DNA of 5,773 bases from CAZFIM01 sp964519615. GTDB taxonomy: Bacteria; Chloroflexota; Dehalococcoidia; GIF9; UBA5629. Location of the stretch: assembly GCA_964519615.1 (NCBI GenBank), contig CAZFIM010000107.1:1-5773 (forward strand). The letters run 5' to 3'. Position numbers and translations under genes: made by a program. Positions 5,757 through 5,773 of the stretch are shown one piece after another (position 1 is the first letter of the stretch; every line of letters begins with the position of its first letter). The notes under the pieces were generated by a model that saw only the letters and a program-made list of their open reading frames with translations, made no database searches and had not been told where the DNA came from.

Positions 5757-5773
5757 AACTGGGGCGCCGTAAT

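Noticed and set aside
5763..5768. GGCGCC palindrome at the right edge
   Set aside because: A six-base palindrome is expected by chance and has no partner or repeat nearby; it may simply be coding sequence.

Overview
All credible genes lie on the minus strand and are packed end to end, so transcription runs from high to low coordinates. Junctions are 4-base ATGA overlaps, longer overlaps of 13, 20 and 34 bases, or gaps of 2 to 12 bases. There are no RNA genes, CRISPR arrays, insertion sequences, or non-coding stretches long enough to hold an obvious promoter or terminator. The gene content (primase-helicase, DUF1376-type replication protein, ParB-like/methyltransferase fusion, GIY-YIG-type nuclease, tiny membrane proteins) points to the early/replication part of a tailed phage or prophage. 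Most starts lack a Shine-Dalgarno sequence and have A/T-rich leaders, and several proteins have a Bacteroidetes-phage flavour. A Bacteroidota host is therefore the best guess, but it remains an inference.

Reading in the direction of transcription, the right half (about 5756 to 3596) is a DNA modification and nuclease group. It holds a T5orf172/GIY-YIG-like protein, a fusion of a ParB-like domain with an N4/N6-adenine or cytosine methyltransferase, and a 117-residue protein with a plausible PD-(D/E)XK nuclease signature that overlaps the methyltransferase gene. The middle (3599 to 1189) is the replication core: a DUF1376 replisome-organiser-like protein followed by a T7 gp4-like primase-helicase with zinc finger, TOPRIM and RecA-like helicase domains. 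The left end (1222 to 1) holds small accessory genes: a 70-residue unknown, a previously untracked 57-residue single-pass membrane protein, a 192-residue protein with a likely helix-turn-helix, a 72-residue two-pass membrane protein, and the first 16 codons of another gene.

The genes probably act together in early infection: the DUF1376 protein and primase-helicase build the fork, while the methyltransferase and nucleases modify or process phage or host DNA. Base composition changes sharply near position 1240, at the very 3' end of the primase-helicase gene, from A/T-rich replication genes to a GC-richer accessory block. This suggests a mosaic join. The most interesting points are the methyltransferase/PD-(D/E)XK pair, the acidic Phe-terminated tail of the helicase that falls at the composition break, and the pairing of a DUF1376 organiser with a T7-type primase-helicase.
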